The notes: generated from the letters alone by a model not told the origin. Positions 34,827-44,622 are shown, counted from the stretch's first letter. The stretch is 64,000 bases of DNA from Planctomycetota bacterium (GCA_016930595.1 JAFGGJ010000019.1:1-64000), one strand, 5' to 3'. Numbers and translations: made by a program.

Positions 34827-35657
34827 ATGGGAGATACCAACAGGCTCAGGCGGCTAGCCCAGGAACTGCGCGACAGGGAAGAGACGACGCAGAGCCTGGA
34901 AGTGGCGAGTTCGCGCCAGCAGAGCATGATGCCGGACGCGCCGGTGATACCGGGCTTCGACCTTGCGGTCGATTACTATCCGGCGAGCGAAGTGTCGGGG
35001 GACTTCTACGATTTCTTCATCACGAAGAACGGGGAACAGGCGATAGTAATAGCCGACGTGACGGGGCACGGCGTGGAAGCCGGGATCATAATGGGGATGG
35101 CCAAGGCCACGGTGAACATCTACGGCCGCATTTACGACACGCCGCTGGAAGTTCTGAAGGCGGCCAACCGGGACCTTGCGGCATCGCTGGACGGCAAGAC
35201 TTTCATCTGTCTTACCCTTGTTTTCCTTGACCCCGGGAGCAAACGCCTGCGGCTTGCCCGTGCCGGGGCCGACCGTCCCATTTATTTCAACTCATCGTGG
35301 GAGCCCCCGGAACCGAGGGACATCCGCACGCGGGGACTTGCCCTGGGACTGGACGGCGGGGAGCGTTTCAACGAGTTGATCGAGCAGGCGGAGATCATGC
35401 TTCAGCCCGGGGACCTTCTGCTCCAGTTTACAGACGGCATAGTGGAAGCCGCGAACTCGGACAAGGAGCAGTTCGGCGAAGAGCGGATCATGGAGATCGT
35501 GAAGAAGTACCCCCGTGCGAGCAGCAGGGAACTCATTTTTCTGCTGAAGGAGACCCTGCTGGACTTCACGCGTTCGAGGGAATACGACGACGATATCACG
35601 ATCGTCGCCCTGAAGCTGCGCGACCAGCCCGTGAGCAGGAAGATCGCGTTCGACTGA
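34827..35657 (+). CDS. SpoIIE/RsbU-type PP2C serine phosphatase
   Basis: 276 residues. A short helical lead (5-30) ends in QQSMMPDAPVIPGFDLAVDY, the linker typical of RsbU-like phosphatases, then the PP2C core with metal aspartates Asp59 (SGDFYDF), Asp77 (ADVTGHG) and the C-terminal YDDDITIVAL. Such enzymes dephosphorylate anti-sigma-factor antagonists in partner-switching pathways. There is no sensor or receiver domain attached, so the input must come from another protein. GGGAGG lies four bases before the ATG. It stands alone; no anti-sigma or antagonist gene is nearby. Confidence 0.88.
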   Translation: MGDTNRLRRLAQELRDREETTQSLEVASSRQQSMMPDAPVIPGFDLAVDYYPASEVSGDFYDFFITKNGEQAIVIADVTGHGVEAGIIMGMAKATVNIYGRIYDTPLEVLKAANRDLAASLDGKTFICLTLVFLDPGSKRLRLARAGADRPIYFNSSWEPPEPRDIRTRGLALGLDGGERFNELIEQAEIMLQPGDLLLQFTDGIVEAANSDKEQFGEERIMEIVKKYPRASSRELIFLLKETLLDFTRSREYDDDITIVALKLRDQPVSRKIAFD

Positions 35658-35702
35658 CGCCCGCTTCCTTCTCGCAGGTCAGGCCGGTTTTCCAGCCGCT
35701 CT

Positions 35703-37406
35703 TTACGACAGCGGGAAGGCGTCCGGGAAATCTATCTGCCGCATCGCCTTTTTCCCGGCGGGGGAGTCCTTGAGCATGACAAGGTTGCGGATGAAGGTTT
35801 CGACGTAGCGCGACATTCTCCCGAGGACTTTACGATCCGGGGGATAGATGCCTTTCTCGATGCCGTACTGCATCAATATGTAGGAACTCCAGTCGCGCCG
35901 CAGCAAGATGAATTCGGAGAAAGTCTTGAGACCCTGCGATAGCTCGGCATAGAGATCCGGGTGGACGGCCGCGCGTGCGGCGTTGAGGTTGTCAATGTGC
36001 ATGCGGACGCGTTCGTAGGCGGTGTGCTTGGTGGCGATCATGGACTCGATGAGGGCCTCGGTGGGATCCGCGATGCCATAGGGGAAGTCGGGCTGGATGA
36101 AGCCATCGAACATCCAGTAGAGTTTGGTGGTATGGAGGGAGGCGAAGGCGACGCGGTTGTTGATGCCGCGACCCCACTGGGTGCCTTCGTCGGCGAGGCG
36201 GTCGGCTTCTTCGAGGGCGTCCACGACAACGTCGGGCTGAGGGGCGCCGTATTCGCGTTCCATCCAGGCAGCTATGAGATCCCGGTCGGTGCGCTTGTCG
36301 CCGGAGGCCAGCGCCTGAAAGAGCCAGGTGTTCATGCGGCCCAGATTGCCGGATTCGGGGTCAATATCCCTGCCGTTGTTGCCCATGTTGATGGGGAGCG
36401 AAACGTATCCTGCGAGCTTGTGCTTGACTGCACCCTCGTAACCCTGCCGGATGTGCATTATCTTGCACCAGGGCCAGTCCTTCTGGTGGTACATCTCGAA
36501 GGAGACTTCGATGATCTGCTCCCTGTCGGGGGGGTACTTGCCAAGGACGTGGGTGAGGGGGCTGTTGCAGTGTATGTCCATGCGGGTTGACTTGTACATG
36601 ACGGGGACGTCCGGTGGGAGTTCCTTGAACAGCTTCGGGAGGACTTCCGAGGGAAGGTTCCAGGGCTTGCCGATGCGGCACATGAGGTCGGATGCGTTTT
36701 CGAGCCCCGTAAGTTCGGCGGTCAGGCGGTGGCCGTCGCGATAATATTCGTCGGGGAAGTTCCTCCACCACAGGCGGAAGCACACCTGGGCGTCGGAGCC
36801 GGCTTCCTTTATGCCTTGCCGAGCGGCTTCGACCATTTTGGCCAGGCGCTTGTAGACGGGCATTTTGGCTTCGGGCATGCACCAGTAGGAGCTGGCGGTG
36901 TCGCCGGTCGTTATCACGTACATGGAGATGTCGGGGAAGTCACGCGCGAGTTCCCGGTACTTGGACTTCATAAGCTCCCAGGTTTCGGGATTGTCCGGGT
37001 CCAGGTTCGTGTGGACGTCAATGGTGCCGTCTTGGGTGGGGCGTTTGAAGGTACCCACGAGTTCCGGGTATTCGCGTTCGAACGCCAGGGGGAGCATGGG
37101 CTCATAGAGGTGGAAGAGGGGCTTCATGCCGAGTTCCAGGGATCTCCTGCACATGGCGTGCAGGTGCCCGCGCAGGGGCTCCAGCCATGAAGAGTCCGCG
37201 GACCTCCTGAGCTCCGCGATTTTCGGGTAGTCTTCGAAATAGATGGGGAACTCGTCCATGAACCTGCCCGTGACGGGGTCGCGGTCGAAGGACAGGTGGG
37301 AACAGGGCCCGATGGAATAGACAATAGCCATGTTGGAGCCGACACGCGCGCCCTGTTCCAGGGCGTACGAGGAAGGTGCGTTGTGGATACGGTACTTGAA
37401 AGCCAT
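35703..37406 (-). CDS. Putative alpha-glucuronidase-superfamily (GH67-like) protein
   Basis: 567 residues, no signal peptide. The central region has barrel-type strands (YVITTGDTASSYWCMPEAKM, VCFRLWWRNFPDEYY) and the C-terminal helical part has NLGRMNTWLFQALASGD followed by D-L-I-A-A-W-M, which closely resembles the GH67 C-terminal segment where an arginine and asparagine-containing helix is followed by an I-x-x-x-W helix. I infer a glycosidase acting on uronic acid-containing glycans, but the catalytic residues cannot be assigned and the family may be a separate relative. AAGGAG seven bases before the ATG fixes the start. DUF3604 gene upstream, same strand. Confidence 0.6.
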   Translation of the reverse strand: MAFKYRIHNAPSSYALEQGARVGSNMAIVYSIGPCSHLSFDRDPVTGRFMDEFPIYFEDYPKIAELRRSADSSWLEPLRGHLHAMCRRSLELGMKPLFHLYEPMLPLAFEREYPELVGTFKRPTQDGTIDVHTNLDPDNPETWELMKSKYRELARDFPDISMYVITTGDTASSYWCMPEAKMPVYKRLAKMVEAARQGIKEAGSDAQVCFRLWWRNFPDEYYRDGHRLTAELTGLENASDLMCRIGKPWNLPSEVLPKLFKELPPDVPVMYKSTRMDIHCNSPLTHVLGKYPPDREQIIEVSFEMYHQKDWPWCKIMHIRQGYEGAVKHKLAGYVSLPINMGNNGRDIDPESGNLGRMNTWLFQALASGDKRTDRDLIAAWMEREYGAPQPDVVVDALEEADRLADEGTQWGRGINNRVAFASLHTTKLYWMFDGFIQPDFPYGIADPTEALIESMIATKHTAYERVRMHIDNLNAARAAVHPDLYAELSQGLKTFSEFILLRRDWSSYILMQYGIEKGIYPPDRKVLGRMSRYVETFIRNLVMLKDSPAGKKAMRQIDFPDAFPLS

Positions 37407-37489
37407 GGACGTTCTCCTTGCCTGGCGGACTATTCCTGGGACTGCGGGTATCCGGCGTTCGCTGCCGGACGGGCGCGCCCCCGGGAGCG

Positions 37490-37498
37490 AGTATACCA
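37490..37498 (-). promoter_or_regulatory. Extended -10 promoter for the 35703-37406 gene
   Basis: Minus strand reads TGG followed by TATACT, 84 bases upstream of the start codon; no clear -35. Confidence 0.4.
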
Positions 37499-37564
37499 CT
37501 GCGCGTGGCGACGTCCATGTTCCCGCGCGGGAGGGGGGCCGGACTGCCGGCGGGCGCGGGCGGA

Positions 37565-39160
37565 CTAACGTCTTACCCAGACGGGGCTGGACCAGGCGGC
37601 CTGCCCGTTCTCCTGGATAACGCGCATGTAGTAGAAAGACTCGCCCGGCGGCGGCGATTCATCCACAAAGGCGCCTTGGACGGCGTAAGCTTCTTCCGGG
37701 ACGGCCCGGGACAGGCGGTGCTTCCATGCATTATGGTAGTAGACGTCGTGGTTGGGGATATCCGCGGGCGCCAGGCCGAACTGTTCTTCGACAATGCGGT
37801 GGATGCCTTCGTAGTCCACGGAAAGATGTTCATCCATGCACAGGTCCCGAGGGGAGTACGAAGTCTCCGCCCCGTCCATGTTCAGGGTGATGCGCCCGTC
37901 TTCCGCGCAGACCAGTTCGAAGACCAGGGCCTGTGTGGCGGTGTGATCCCTGGTGCGCGTGTCGCGCTGGTGGTTGGTGAGAGTGAAAGAGGAGCGGGAT
38001 TTATCGAGGGAAACGCTGCTGCCTTTGACGGTAAAGCAGGGTTCGGCAGCGATGATTCTGCCGCCGGAGAGGGCGAGCGAACCGGACCAGCGGCGCAGAG
38101 GCGTCTTGAAGCCGTCGGCCGTGTCCGGTCCCCAGCCGGTTTCGAGACGGACTTTGATTCTGCCGCCTGCGGGAGTGCGCCATTTGCCCCTGTGGGAATA
38201 GACGTGCAGGACGCGCCCGTTCCGGAGGATTTCGATGCGGTCGAGAGCGTCGGAGCAGCGGAGGTTCCAGCGGACTTCGACGGGGCCGGATCCTTGTGGG
38301 GCTTCCCGTCCCATAAAGGCGCCGTCGGCGGTGAATTCCAGTTCGATGCGGTCGCCGGTGACGCCGTAGGCTCTGCGCGAGCGGATAGCTTCGAGGATGC
38401 CGTCGCGGGTGAGCTCTCTGGCATACAGGGCCATGAGGCCTCGTCCCCAGGGTCCTGCGTACCCGTAATGTGCGTCGCTGGATGCGATGAAGCCGAACTT
38501 GTGTCCCTTCAGCAGACCGTCCACTATTGTGCCGCCGGAAGTTCTGGGCCCCATGTTGCTGTTGTGGCTCATGGCGAACGGGCTGTCTATGGATTCGGAG
38601 CATCCGTGGGAGGAGAAGATCTCCGCGAGCGGGCTGACGTCGGGGTCATGGAAGGACCAGTCCTTGCCGCGTTCCCCCACACGGTAAGCCGTGTGATGTG
38701 GAAAGGCGAGGCCGCCGACGGGGGAAAGCTGTCTGAAGAGGTCGGGAAGTTCGTTGGTATCGAGGAGCGGGTGGCCTTCTTCCGGGAAGAAGACGTTGTG
38801 GTCCCCCCACCTGATGCGGTTGCCGTGCCATTCGTAGCCGGGGAGGGTGACGAATGCGCCGGGGTCGTTGTGGGCGCGTGTTATCTCGTTGACCTTGTCC
38901 CACTGCCGCAGGAAGAGTGGGCGCTGGCCGATGGATTCGAGGCCGAGGGCGGAGGAGACTTCGGCCGGGGAGCCGCTGCGGTCATTCGTGACGGCAAGGC
39001 CCAGGAAGGGGCTTGCGCATTCGTGTTCGAACGGGTAGTAGGCGATGGGGAGGAAGTCGAGGCGGGACCGCGCTTCGGCGAACGTCTCGTCGAAGATGTC
39101 TTCCTGGAAAACGCGGATGTTGCAATGAGAATCACCCCAGTAAAGCTGAAAGCCGTCCAT
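37565..39160 (-). CDS. DUF3604-family protein (PHP-like)
   Basis: 531 residues, cytoplasmic. The opening LYWGDSHCNI corresponds to the G-D-x-H-x-N/H metal motif of DUF3604, and GLAFPHHTAY, AEIFSSHGCSE and FIASSDAHYG (near residue 230) carry the further His/Asp ligands of a PHP-type metal site. The C-terminal half is beta-rich. PHP-like enzymes are metal-dependent phosphoesterases; DUF3604 substrates are not established. GGGAGG six bases before the ATG and the promoter 40 bases upstream define the start. It is the first gene of a pair with the glucuronidase-like gene. Confidence 0.82.
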   Translation of the reverse strand: MDGFQLYWGDSHCNIRVFQEDIFDETFAEARSRLDFLPIAYYPFEHECASPFLGLAVTNDRSGSPAEVSSALGLESIGQRPLFLRQWDKVNEITRAHNDPGAFVTLPGYEWHGNRIRWGDHNVFFPEEGHPLLDTNELPDLFRQLSPVGGLAFPHHTAYRVGERGKDWSFHDPDVSPLAEIFSSHGCSESIDSPFAMSHNSNMGPRTSGGTIVDGLLKGHKFGFIASSDAHYGYAGPWGRGLMALYARELTRDGILEAIRSRRAYGVTGDRIELEFTADGAFMGREAPQGSGPVEVRWNLRCSDALDRIEILRNGRVLHVYSHRGKWRTPAGGRIKVRLETGWGPDTADGFKTPLRRWSGSLALSGGRIIAAEPCFTVKGSSVSLDKSRSSFTLTNHQRDTRTRDHTATQALVFELVCAEDGRITLNMDGAETSYSPRDLCMDEHLSVDYEGIHRIVEEQFGLAPADIPNHDVYYHNAWKHRLSRAVPEEAYAVQGAFVDESPPPGESFYYMRVIQENGQAAWSSPVWVRR

Positions 39161-39199
39161 GCGGCGCCTCCCTGGATAAGGACCGGAACGTGTGGAAAT

Positions 39200-39228
39200 A
39201 TTCTAGCCGCGGCGGGCATGCCGCTCAA
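39200..39228 (-). promoter_or_regulatory. sigma70-type promoter for the DUF3604 gene
   Basis: Minus strand: TTGAGC (39228-39223), 17-base spacer, TAGAAT (39205-39200), 40 bases upstream of the start codon. Confidence 0.5.
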
Positions 39229-39279
39229 GCGAGGACGGAATGCTGGCGCTGTCGCGGGAGAAAGGAGCGGCAGGGACCG

Positions 39280-39374
39280 GCGGTGTCAGGACGGGTTTCG
39301 TTCGTCGAGGATTTTGCTGGTCCCGTGTGCGGGCGACGTGGGGGTGAAGGGGTTTTCGAGTAAGACGGCATCCG
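39280..39374 (-). pseudogene. Remnant of a receiver-domain C-terminus, 85% identical to the end of the adjacent hybrid kinase
   Basis: Aligned without gaps to 41705-41799, 81 of 95 bases agree. On the minus strand it still reads AVLLENPFTPTSPAHGTSKI and ends in the same LDERNPS and stop as the intact gene ([20 protein letters not shown]). The conserved receiver lysine has become asparagine, and everything N-terminal is missing, so it is a dead fragment. Similarity continues six bases past the stop. Together with the intact copy it brackets the zinc-finger lipoprotein gene in direct orientation. Confidence 0.85.
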
Positions 39375-39496
39375 ACCATAATGCAATTGCAGGGCGCAGC
39401 CAACCAATTACCATAGTGGGACATTCTGCCGGGATTGGCGGTCGCCTGGTTAGACTGATGGCAAAATATCGTGAGATCAGAAAGGAAGGCACTCGT

Positions 39497-41620
39497 ATGA
39501 GCGTCAAAAGGCCGGTGTTATCTTTGCTGGGTTGTGCAATCGTGCTTACGGCAGGCTGCGGAGGTACCGTGGTGGTTACCGTGAAAGGCCCGGTGGAACC
39601 CGTGTCTCCAGCCGCCGTGGTGGAAACGTCCCCCGCCACCGGGACAAGTTCTGAGCCGGCGCAGGCGCCACGCGCGCCCATGGCCGGCACGAGACAAGGC
39701 ATCTCTGCGGAAAAGGAACCCAATAACGGTCCGGCCGAGGCCAACCCGGCGGCCCTTGGAAAAGCCTTTACCACTTCCATCCAGCAGCAGGGCGACAGCG
39801 ATTGGTTCAAACTCCAGGTGCCGGGACAGGGGTACGTAAGAGTGATGGCCAAGGACGTGCCCGGGAGCATCAAACCGCAGGTCCGCTACTGTACTTACGA
39901 CGAGTGGAAGGATGAGGTCAAGATCATACGCGAATGGAAATACCTGCCGGATGCGTGCGCCGTCCAAAAAGGCGAGTACTACGTGCAGCTTATCGACGAC
40001 TACGGTAACGGAAGCTCTCCGGAAAACTTCACGCTGAGGATAGACTTCATAGATGAAATGGATCCGGTGGAACCGAACGATTCTCCGCGGACCGCAAAGG
40101 AATTCGCCCTCGGCAGTACGCGGCAGGCAGCGATTTTTCCCGTGGGTGATACGGATTGGTTCAAAGTAGCCGTTGCGGAACAGGGGTACGTTCAAGTTGT
40201 TGCCAAAGGCGCCAAGGACGGCGTCAAGCCGCAGGTTCGGTATTGCACGTTCAATGAATGGAAAGACGAGGTCACGGTCCACCGGGACTGGCGATATCTC
40301 CCGGACGGCTTTGCCGTCACAAAGGGCGAATATTATCTGCAGATGATTGATGACTACGGAGACAGGGCGAGTACGGAACTGTTCGATGTCAAGCTGGACT
40401 TCCTGGCCGAATTCGACAAAGGCGAGCCCAACAATTCGCCGAAGGAAGCCACCACGGTCGCCAGCGGGACCGTATTTTCCCCCGCCATCTACCCGGTAGG
40501 CGATACGGACTGGTACCGTATTGCCGTGCCGGGACAGGGCTATGTGTGCGCTTCGGCCAGGAACGTTCCCGAAGCGATCAAGGTTCAGGTCCAGTACGGC
40601 ATTTACGACGAGCAGAAGGAAGAGATGAAGACTGTGCGGGAATGGAAATACCTTCCCGACGCCTGTGCGGTGAGCAAAGGGGTGCTCTACGTCGAGGTGA
40701 TTGACGATTATGGAAACGGCGCTTGTGTGGAAGCATTCCCCATGAAACTCGAGTTCGTGCCCGAATTCGACACCGCCGAGCCCAATAATTCCTTCAGTGA
40801 TGCGAAGACCTTGGGAGCCGGCGGAACGGCCCGCATGGCCATTTATCCCGTGGGGGACGTCGACTGCTACATGTTTACGGCCACGGGGCCGGGTAAAGTC
40901 GAAGTCAGCGCCGCAAACCCGGAAGGAGTCGTACTTCAAGTGGCCCTTTTCAGGTCTGCGGAAGAGCAGCTCAGCGAATGGCGGAACCTTCCCGCGGAAG
41001 TGGAAGTTCCCGCGGGAGGCGCATACTGCCTGGTCTTTATCGACGATTACCAGGACGCTGCTTCGGATCAGCTTGTCGAACTCCATGTCAGTGGAGACAT
41101 CCTTGCGCCTGCCGTCGCCCCGGAACAGCCGGCACAGCCTGAATCCGCGTCGAAATCCCCCCAAGCCCGGGCCAAGACTCCTGCCGACGTGCCCGACTTC
41201 GACTTGAAGCTGGAGGCAGTGCTTGCCGCCGAGGGGAACCAGGAAGGTGCTGCTTCGGCGACGGAGACACCACAGGTTGCGGAGCCGGGCCCGAAACCGG
41301 AAGCTCCCGCGCCGGAAGCCCCTGAAATCGAATATGTTCCCTGCCCGCGCTGTGGGGGCGACGGAAAAATACGAGAGCCTCAGACCTGTCCCAATTGCAG
41401 CGGCAAGGGATGGGTCGAAAAGAAGTGTCTCAAGTGCGGAGGCGATGGCTGGATCAAGGACCAGTTCAACTGGCAGAAGAAAGAGAAGTGCCCAAACTGC
41501 AACGGTACCGGAAAGGTCAAAAGCAAGTGCGCGCGGTGTGGAGGCGACGGCACGATCAAGGACTTGCTTCAGGAAAAACCTTGTCCGCGTTGTGGTGGAA
41601 CAGGGAAGATCAGAAAGTAA
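39497..41620 (+). CDS. Lipoprotein with four PPC-like repeats and a six-motif DnaJ-type zinc finger
   Basis: 707 residues. Lipobox LTAGC (Cys21), a Pro/Thr/Ser linker, then four repeats starting at E-P-N-N/D (residues 74, 192, 310 and 428), each about 105-120 long with the core PVGDTDWF and LIDDYGNG, like the pre-peptidase C-terminal (PPC) beta domain. A Pro/Ala-rich linker (540-612) leads to six CxxCxGxG motifs at Cys616, 631, 644, 665, 678 and 696; DnaJ has four. AAGGAAGG precedes the ATG. The protein should be lipid-anchored outside the cytoplasm, where such zinc fingers are unexpected. No catalytic domain is visible; role unknown. Convergent with the hybrid kinase gene. Confidence 0.85.
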   Translation: MSVKRPVLSLLGCAIVLTAGCGGTVVVTVKGPVEPVSPAAVVETSPATGTSSEPAQAPRAPMAGTRQGISAEKEPNNGPAEANPAALGKAFTTSIQQQGDSDWFKLQVPGQGYVRVMAKDVPGSIKPQVRYCTYDEWKDEVKIIREWKYLPDACAVQKGEYYVQLIDDYGNGSSPENFTLRIDFIDEMDPVEPNDSPRTAKEFALGSTRQAAIFPVGDTDWFKVAVAEQGYVQVVAKGAKDGVKPQVRYCTFNEWKDEVTVHRDWRYLPDGFAVTKGEYYLQMIDDYGDRASTELFDVKLDFLAEFDKGEPNNSPKEATTVASGTVFSPAIYPVGDTDWYRIAVPGQGYVCASARNVPEAIKVQVQYGIYDEQKEEMKTVREWKYLPDACAVSKGVLYVEVIDDYGNGACVEAFPMKLEFVPEFDTAEPNNSFSDAKTLGAGGTARMAIYPVGDVDCYMFTATGPGKVEVSAANPEGVVLQVALFRSAEEQLSEWRNLPAEVEVPAGGAYCLVFIDDYQDAASDQLVELHVSGDILAPAVAPEQPAQPESASKSPQARAKTPADVPDFDLKLEAVLAAEGNQEGAASATETPQVAEPGPKPEAPAPEAPEIEYVPCPRCGGDGKIREPQTCPNCSGKGWVEKKCLKCGGDGWIKDQFNWQKKEKCPNCNGTGKVKSKCARCGGDGTIKDLLQEKPCPRCGGTGKIRK

Positions 41621-41704
41621 GCCCGGCGGAGACGCGCCCGCCCCGGTGCGACGTGGATGACAAAGGAGGCCGCCCCGGCCCGGTCCACGGCCTGAGGGCG
41701 CGGG

Positions 41705-41799
41705 GCGGTATCAGGATGGGTTTCGTTCGTCGAGGACTTCGCGGACCCTGCGTGCGAGCGACGTGGGAGTGAAGGGTTTTTCGAGGAAGACGGCTTCCG
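41705..41799 (-). repeat. Intact copy of the 95-base direct repeat (end of hybrid kinase gene)
   Basis: Matches 39280-39374 at 81 of 95 positions, same orientation, 2.3 kb apart. Contains the last 29 codons and stop of the kinase gene. Confidence 0.85.
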
Positions 41800-44545
41800 G
41801 GGGGATTTCATCGCGGTGGACCAGCATCTCGTCGGTATAGCCGGACATGAAGATCGTGGCGGCCTCCGGGTGCATTTCCCGGAACCGGGTGAACAGGAGC
41901 AGCCCGTTCATGCCGGGCATGATGACGTCGGTCAGCAGAAGGTCTATCCTGACGGTGTGTTCGGCGAGAGCGAGGGCTTCTTGCGGGGAAGCAGCGGTCA
42001 GCACCGAGTAGCCGCGCTCGCAGAGGACGGCCTGGATGAGTTCGCGCACGTTGCTTTCGTCTTCGACAACGAGTATGGTTTCGGTGCCGGCGGCCGTTTC
42101 CGCCGGGGGGGGAGTTTTTACGGCGGCGTCGGCGGCCAGGTCCACGCTGGGGAAATAGATTTTGAAAGTCGTCCCCCGTCCCGGTTCGCTGTAGACCCAT
42201 ATGTGCCCGCCGCTCTGGGTAACGATCCCGTGTACGGTGGAAAGCCCCAGCCCCGTGCCCTGGCCCACTTCCTTGGTAGTATAGAAGGGCTCGAATATCT
42301 TGCCGACGGTATCCGAGTCCATGCCGTGGCCGGTGTCGCTGACGGCGAGCATGACGTGCGTCCCTGGGTTTACGCCCGCGTGGGCGGCGGCGTAGTCGGC
42401 GTCGAGATCGACGGCTTCCGTGCGGATGGTCAGTTTTCCGCCATCCGGCATGGCGTCGCGCGAGTTTACCACAAGGTTCATGATGACTTGTTCGACCTGG
42501 GCAGGATCGGCCTTCACCTGCGGGAGCTGCGGGGCCTTGACGGTCGAGAGCTCGATGTGCTCGCCGATGAGGCGCTGGAGCATTTTCTCGAGTTCGGAGA
42601 TGACGGCGTTCAGGTTGATTATCCTGGGTTTGAGGACCTGTTTGCGGCTGAAGGCGAGCAGCTGGCGCACCAGGCTGGAAGCGCGTTCGGCGGACTGTCT
42701 TATGCCGTCAACGCGCCTGCGCGTGATGTCGGGCTGGCCGGAATCGCGCAGAAGGATTTCGCTGTAGCCGAGAATGACGGTGAGGAGGTTGTTGAAGTCG
42801 TGAGCGACGCCGCCGGCTAGGCGACCGATGGCTTCCATCTTCTGTGCCTGGCGAAACTGCTCTTCCAGGCTCTTCTGTTCCGTCACGTCGCGCAGAACGC
42901 CGGAAATACCGACGGCGTTGCCAAGGGCATCATGGACCAGGTGCCCGCGTTCTTCGACCCAGCGCACCCGTCCGTCGGCTGCCATCACCCTGAATTCGGT
43001 GCGGCGCTCTTCCGGGAGTTCGCGTCCGGTCATAAGTTGTTCGGCGGCGACCTTCATGATGCGGTCGGCGTCTTCCGGGAAGATTATGGCGCCGAAATGC
43101 CTGGAGAGGAGGGCGTCGGGCTCGTAGCCGTACTTCCGGACGCGGTCGCTGACGAAGGATATCCTGCCTTCTGCGTCCAGCATGTAGACGATATCGTCGA
43201 GGTTGCTGAGCAGCACGCGGTACTGTTCTTCGCTGCGGCGGAGTTTTTCCGCCGCAGCGGTGCGGTCGGTTATGTCGCGCACTATGGCGAGGAGACGTTT
43301 TTCGCCGGCAAGCGCGAAGCGGTTGAGACTGACTTCTGCGTCGAACGGCGTGCCGTCGAACCGGATGTGGGCCCATTCGAACGTCTGGGGCTGTCCCGAG
43401 AGGGCGAGCCCGATCTTTTCACGGGCCTTTTCCGTGGAGTCCCTTCCATCGGGCTGCCGCGGCGGCGAGAAATGGGTGCCGTAGGGAGGCTGCCCGACAA
43501 TCTGGTCCCGCTCGCAGCCGAACATGCTGAGAGTGGCGGGATTGCAGTCGATGAAGATGTCGTCGCACATCAGGAAGATGGAGTCGCCGGCGATCTCGAA
43601 GAGCGAGCGGTATTTTTCTTCGCTGGAGCGCAGGGCCTGCTGGGCTTCGACGAGGCGGGCTGTGCGCCTGTTGACTTGCCACTTCAGCAGAAAATTCCCC
43701 GCGGCTGCCAGCACCAGGAGGCCGAGGCCGATCCCGACCGCCGGCATGAGCCATTCCGGCATGGTTGTCCTGCCCGGGGTTTCAATCCAGCGGTCAAGCG
43801 CTTTGTAATACGCCGATTCCCTGTCGGCTTTCATCTGCGCCAGCCTGTCGTCCACGGAGTTCAAGAGGGTCCTGCGGCCCTTTGTGGCGGCGAAATGCAG
43901 CAGTGTCGGATGGAAAATGACGTTGGTTTCACGGATGCCGCGGCGGTGTGCGGGATCCACGCCGTAGAAGCGGTTGAGCGTAACGACGTCGGCCCTGCCG
44001 TCGCGGATCATTTCCAGGGCGGTTTCGTAGCTGTCAGCGGGCAGGATCTTGCACTTCATGTCGAACTTGCACACGAGTTCGTTGAGCACGTCCTGCTGTA
44101 TGGATCCACGGAGCACGGCTATGTTCCTGTCCGCGAGGTCCAGTATGGAATCATACCGGTCCTCCTCTCGACAGTAGAGCTGCAGCCAGTCGGCGAGGAT
44201 GGGGATTTTGCCGAATTCATAGGTTGCGGCGCGCTTTTCTGAATAAGCCACGTCGGGCATGAGGTCTATGTGCCCGTCCTTCAGCCGTTCCAGGCATTGC
44301 GCCCAGGTGCCCGGCACGTATTCGATGCGCCAGTCTTCCTGCGCGGCCACGTAGGCCAGAACGTCGACAAAGAAGCCCTGCGGCGCGTCTGTATCGTCGG
44401 TGAATATCTTCGGAGCGTTCTCATACATACCCACCCGGACGACTTGCTCTCCCGCCCTTGCCGCCGCCGGGAAAGCGACGATGATACACGCCAGCATGGT
44501 TTTCAGCAGCCCCGCCGCGGCGGGATAGCGGTCAGCCTTCCCCAT
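41711..44545 (-). CDS. Hybrid histidine kinase with periplasmic SBP_bac_3 sensor, two PAS domains and receiver
   Basis: 944 residues. Signal/anchor helix (10-30), solute-binding SBP_bac_3 domain (35-255), membrane helix (267-288), PAS domains (about 308-430 and 438-555), HisKA with His582 in [11 protein letters not shown], ATPase domain with [14 protein letters not shown] and SDTGHGMD, and a C-terminal receiver with Asp873 and Lys923. The binding domain resembles those that detect amino acids or small organic acids in the periplasm. The DFNN form of the His box is typical of hybrid kinases. GGAAGG six bases before the ATG. No separate regulator or transporter lies next to it. Its 3' end exists as a broken copy at 39280-39374. 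Confidence 0.92.
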   Translation of the reverse strand: MGKADRYPAAAGLLKTMLACIIVAFPAAARAGEQVVRVGMYENAPKIFTDDTDAPQGFFVDVLAYVAAQEDWRIEYVPGTWAQCLERLKDGHIDLMPDVAYSEKRAATYEFGKIPILADWLQLYCREEDRYDSILDLADRNIAVLRGSIQQDVLNELVCKFDMKCKILPADSYETALEMIRDGRADVVTLNRFYGVDPAHRRGIRETNVIFHPTLLHFAATKGRRTLLNSVDDRLAQMKADRESAYYKALDRWIETPGRTTMPEWLMPAVGIGLGLLVLAAAGNFLLKWQVNRRTARLVEAQQALRSSEEKYRSLFEIAGDSIFLMCDDIFIDCNPATLSMFGCERDQIVGQPPYGTHFSPPRQPDGRDSTEKAREKIGLALSGQPQTFEWAHIRFDGTPFDAEVSLNRFALAGEKRLLAIVRDITDRTAAAEKLRRSEEQYRVLLSNLDDIVYMLDAEGRISFVSDRVRKYGYEPDALLSRHFGAIIFPEDADRIMKVAAEQLMTGRELPEERRTEFRVMAADGRVRWVEERGHLVHDALGNAVGISGVLRDVTEQKSLEEQFRQAQKMEAIGRLAGGVAHDFNNLLTVILGYSEILLRDSGQPDITRRRVDGIRQSAERASSLVRQLLAFSRKQVLKPRIINLNAVISELEKMLQRLIGEHIELSTVKAPQLPQVKADPAQVEQVIMNLVVNSRDAMPDGGKLTIRTEAVDLDADYAAAHAGVNPGTHVMLAVSDTGHGMDSDTVGKIFEPFYTTKEVGQGTGLGLSTVHGIVTQSGGHIWVYSEPGRGTTFKIYFPSVDLAADAAVKTPPPAETAAGTETILVVEDESNVRELIQAVLCERGYSVLTAASPQEALALAEHTVRIDLLLTDVIMPGMNGLLLFTRFREMHPEAATIFMSGYTDEMLVHRDEIPPEAVFLEKPFTPTSLARRVREVLDERNPS

Positions 44546-44622
44546 CAGTATCCTTCCCGTGGGTTCACCCTGTAGTATATTGAACCTCCGTTGTCCACAT
44601 GGTCAACCGGTTTTTACTGTCT

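Larger units (their letters stand above)
39161..39496. other. 336-base intergenic region: promoter and a kinase gene remnant
   Basis: Holds the promoter of the DUF3604 gene (39200-39228), a 95-base broken copy of the end of the hybrid kinase gene (39280-39374), and 120 bases of leader before the zinc-finger lipoprotein. No clear promoter for the lipoprotein was found; CAAAAT near 39461 is a weak -10 candidate. No RNA gene was recognised. Confidence 0.6.

Noticed and set aside
37418-39496. Long N-terminal extension of the lipoprotein frame
   Set aside because: It runs antisense through the DUF3604 gene; the signal peptide and lipobox begin at 39497.
39518-41164. 548-residue open frame antisense to the zinc-finger lipoprotein
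   Set aside because: Its long open length follows from the internal repeats on the other strand, which carries a lipobox, repeats and zinc motifs.
41621-41704. Extension of the 95-base repeat beyond the kinase stop
   Set aside because: Only six bases past the stop still align; further upstream the two copies share no convincing similarity.
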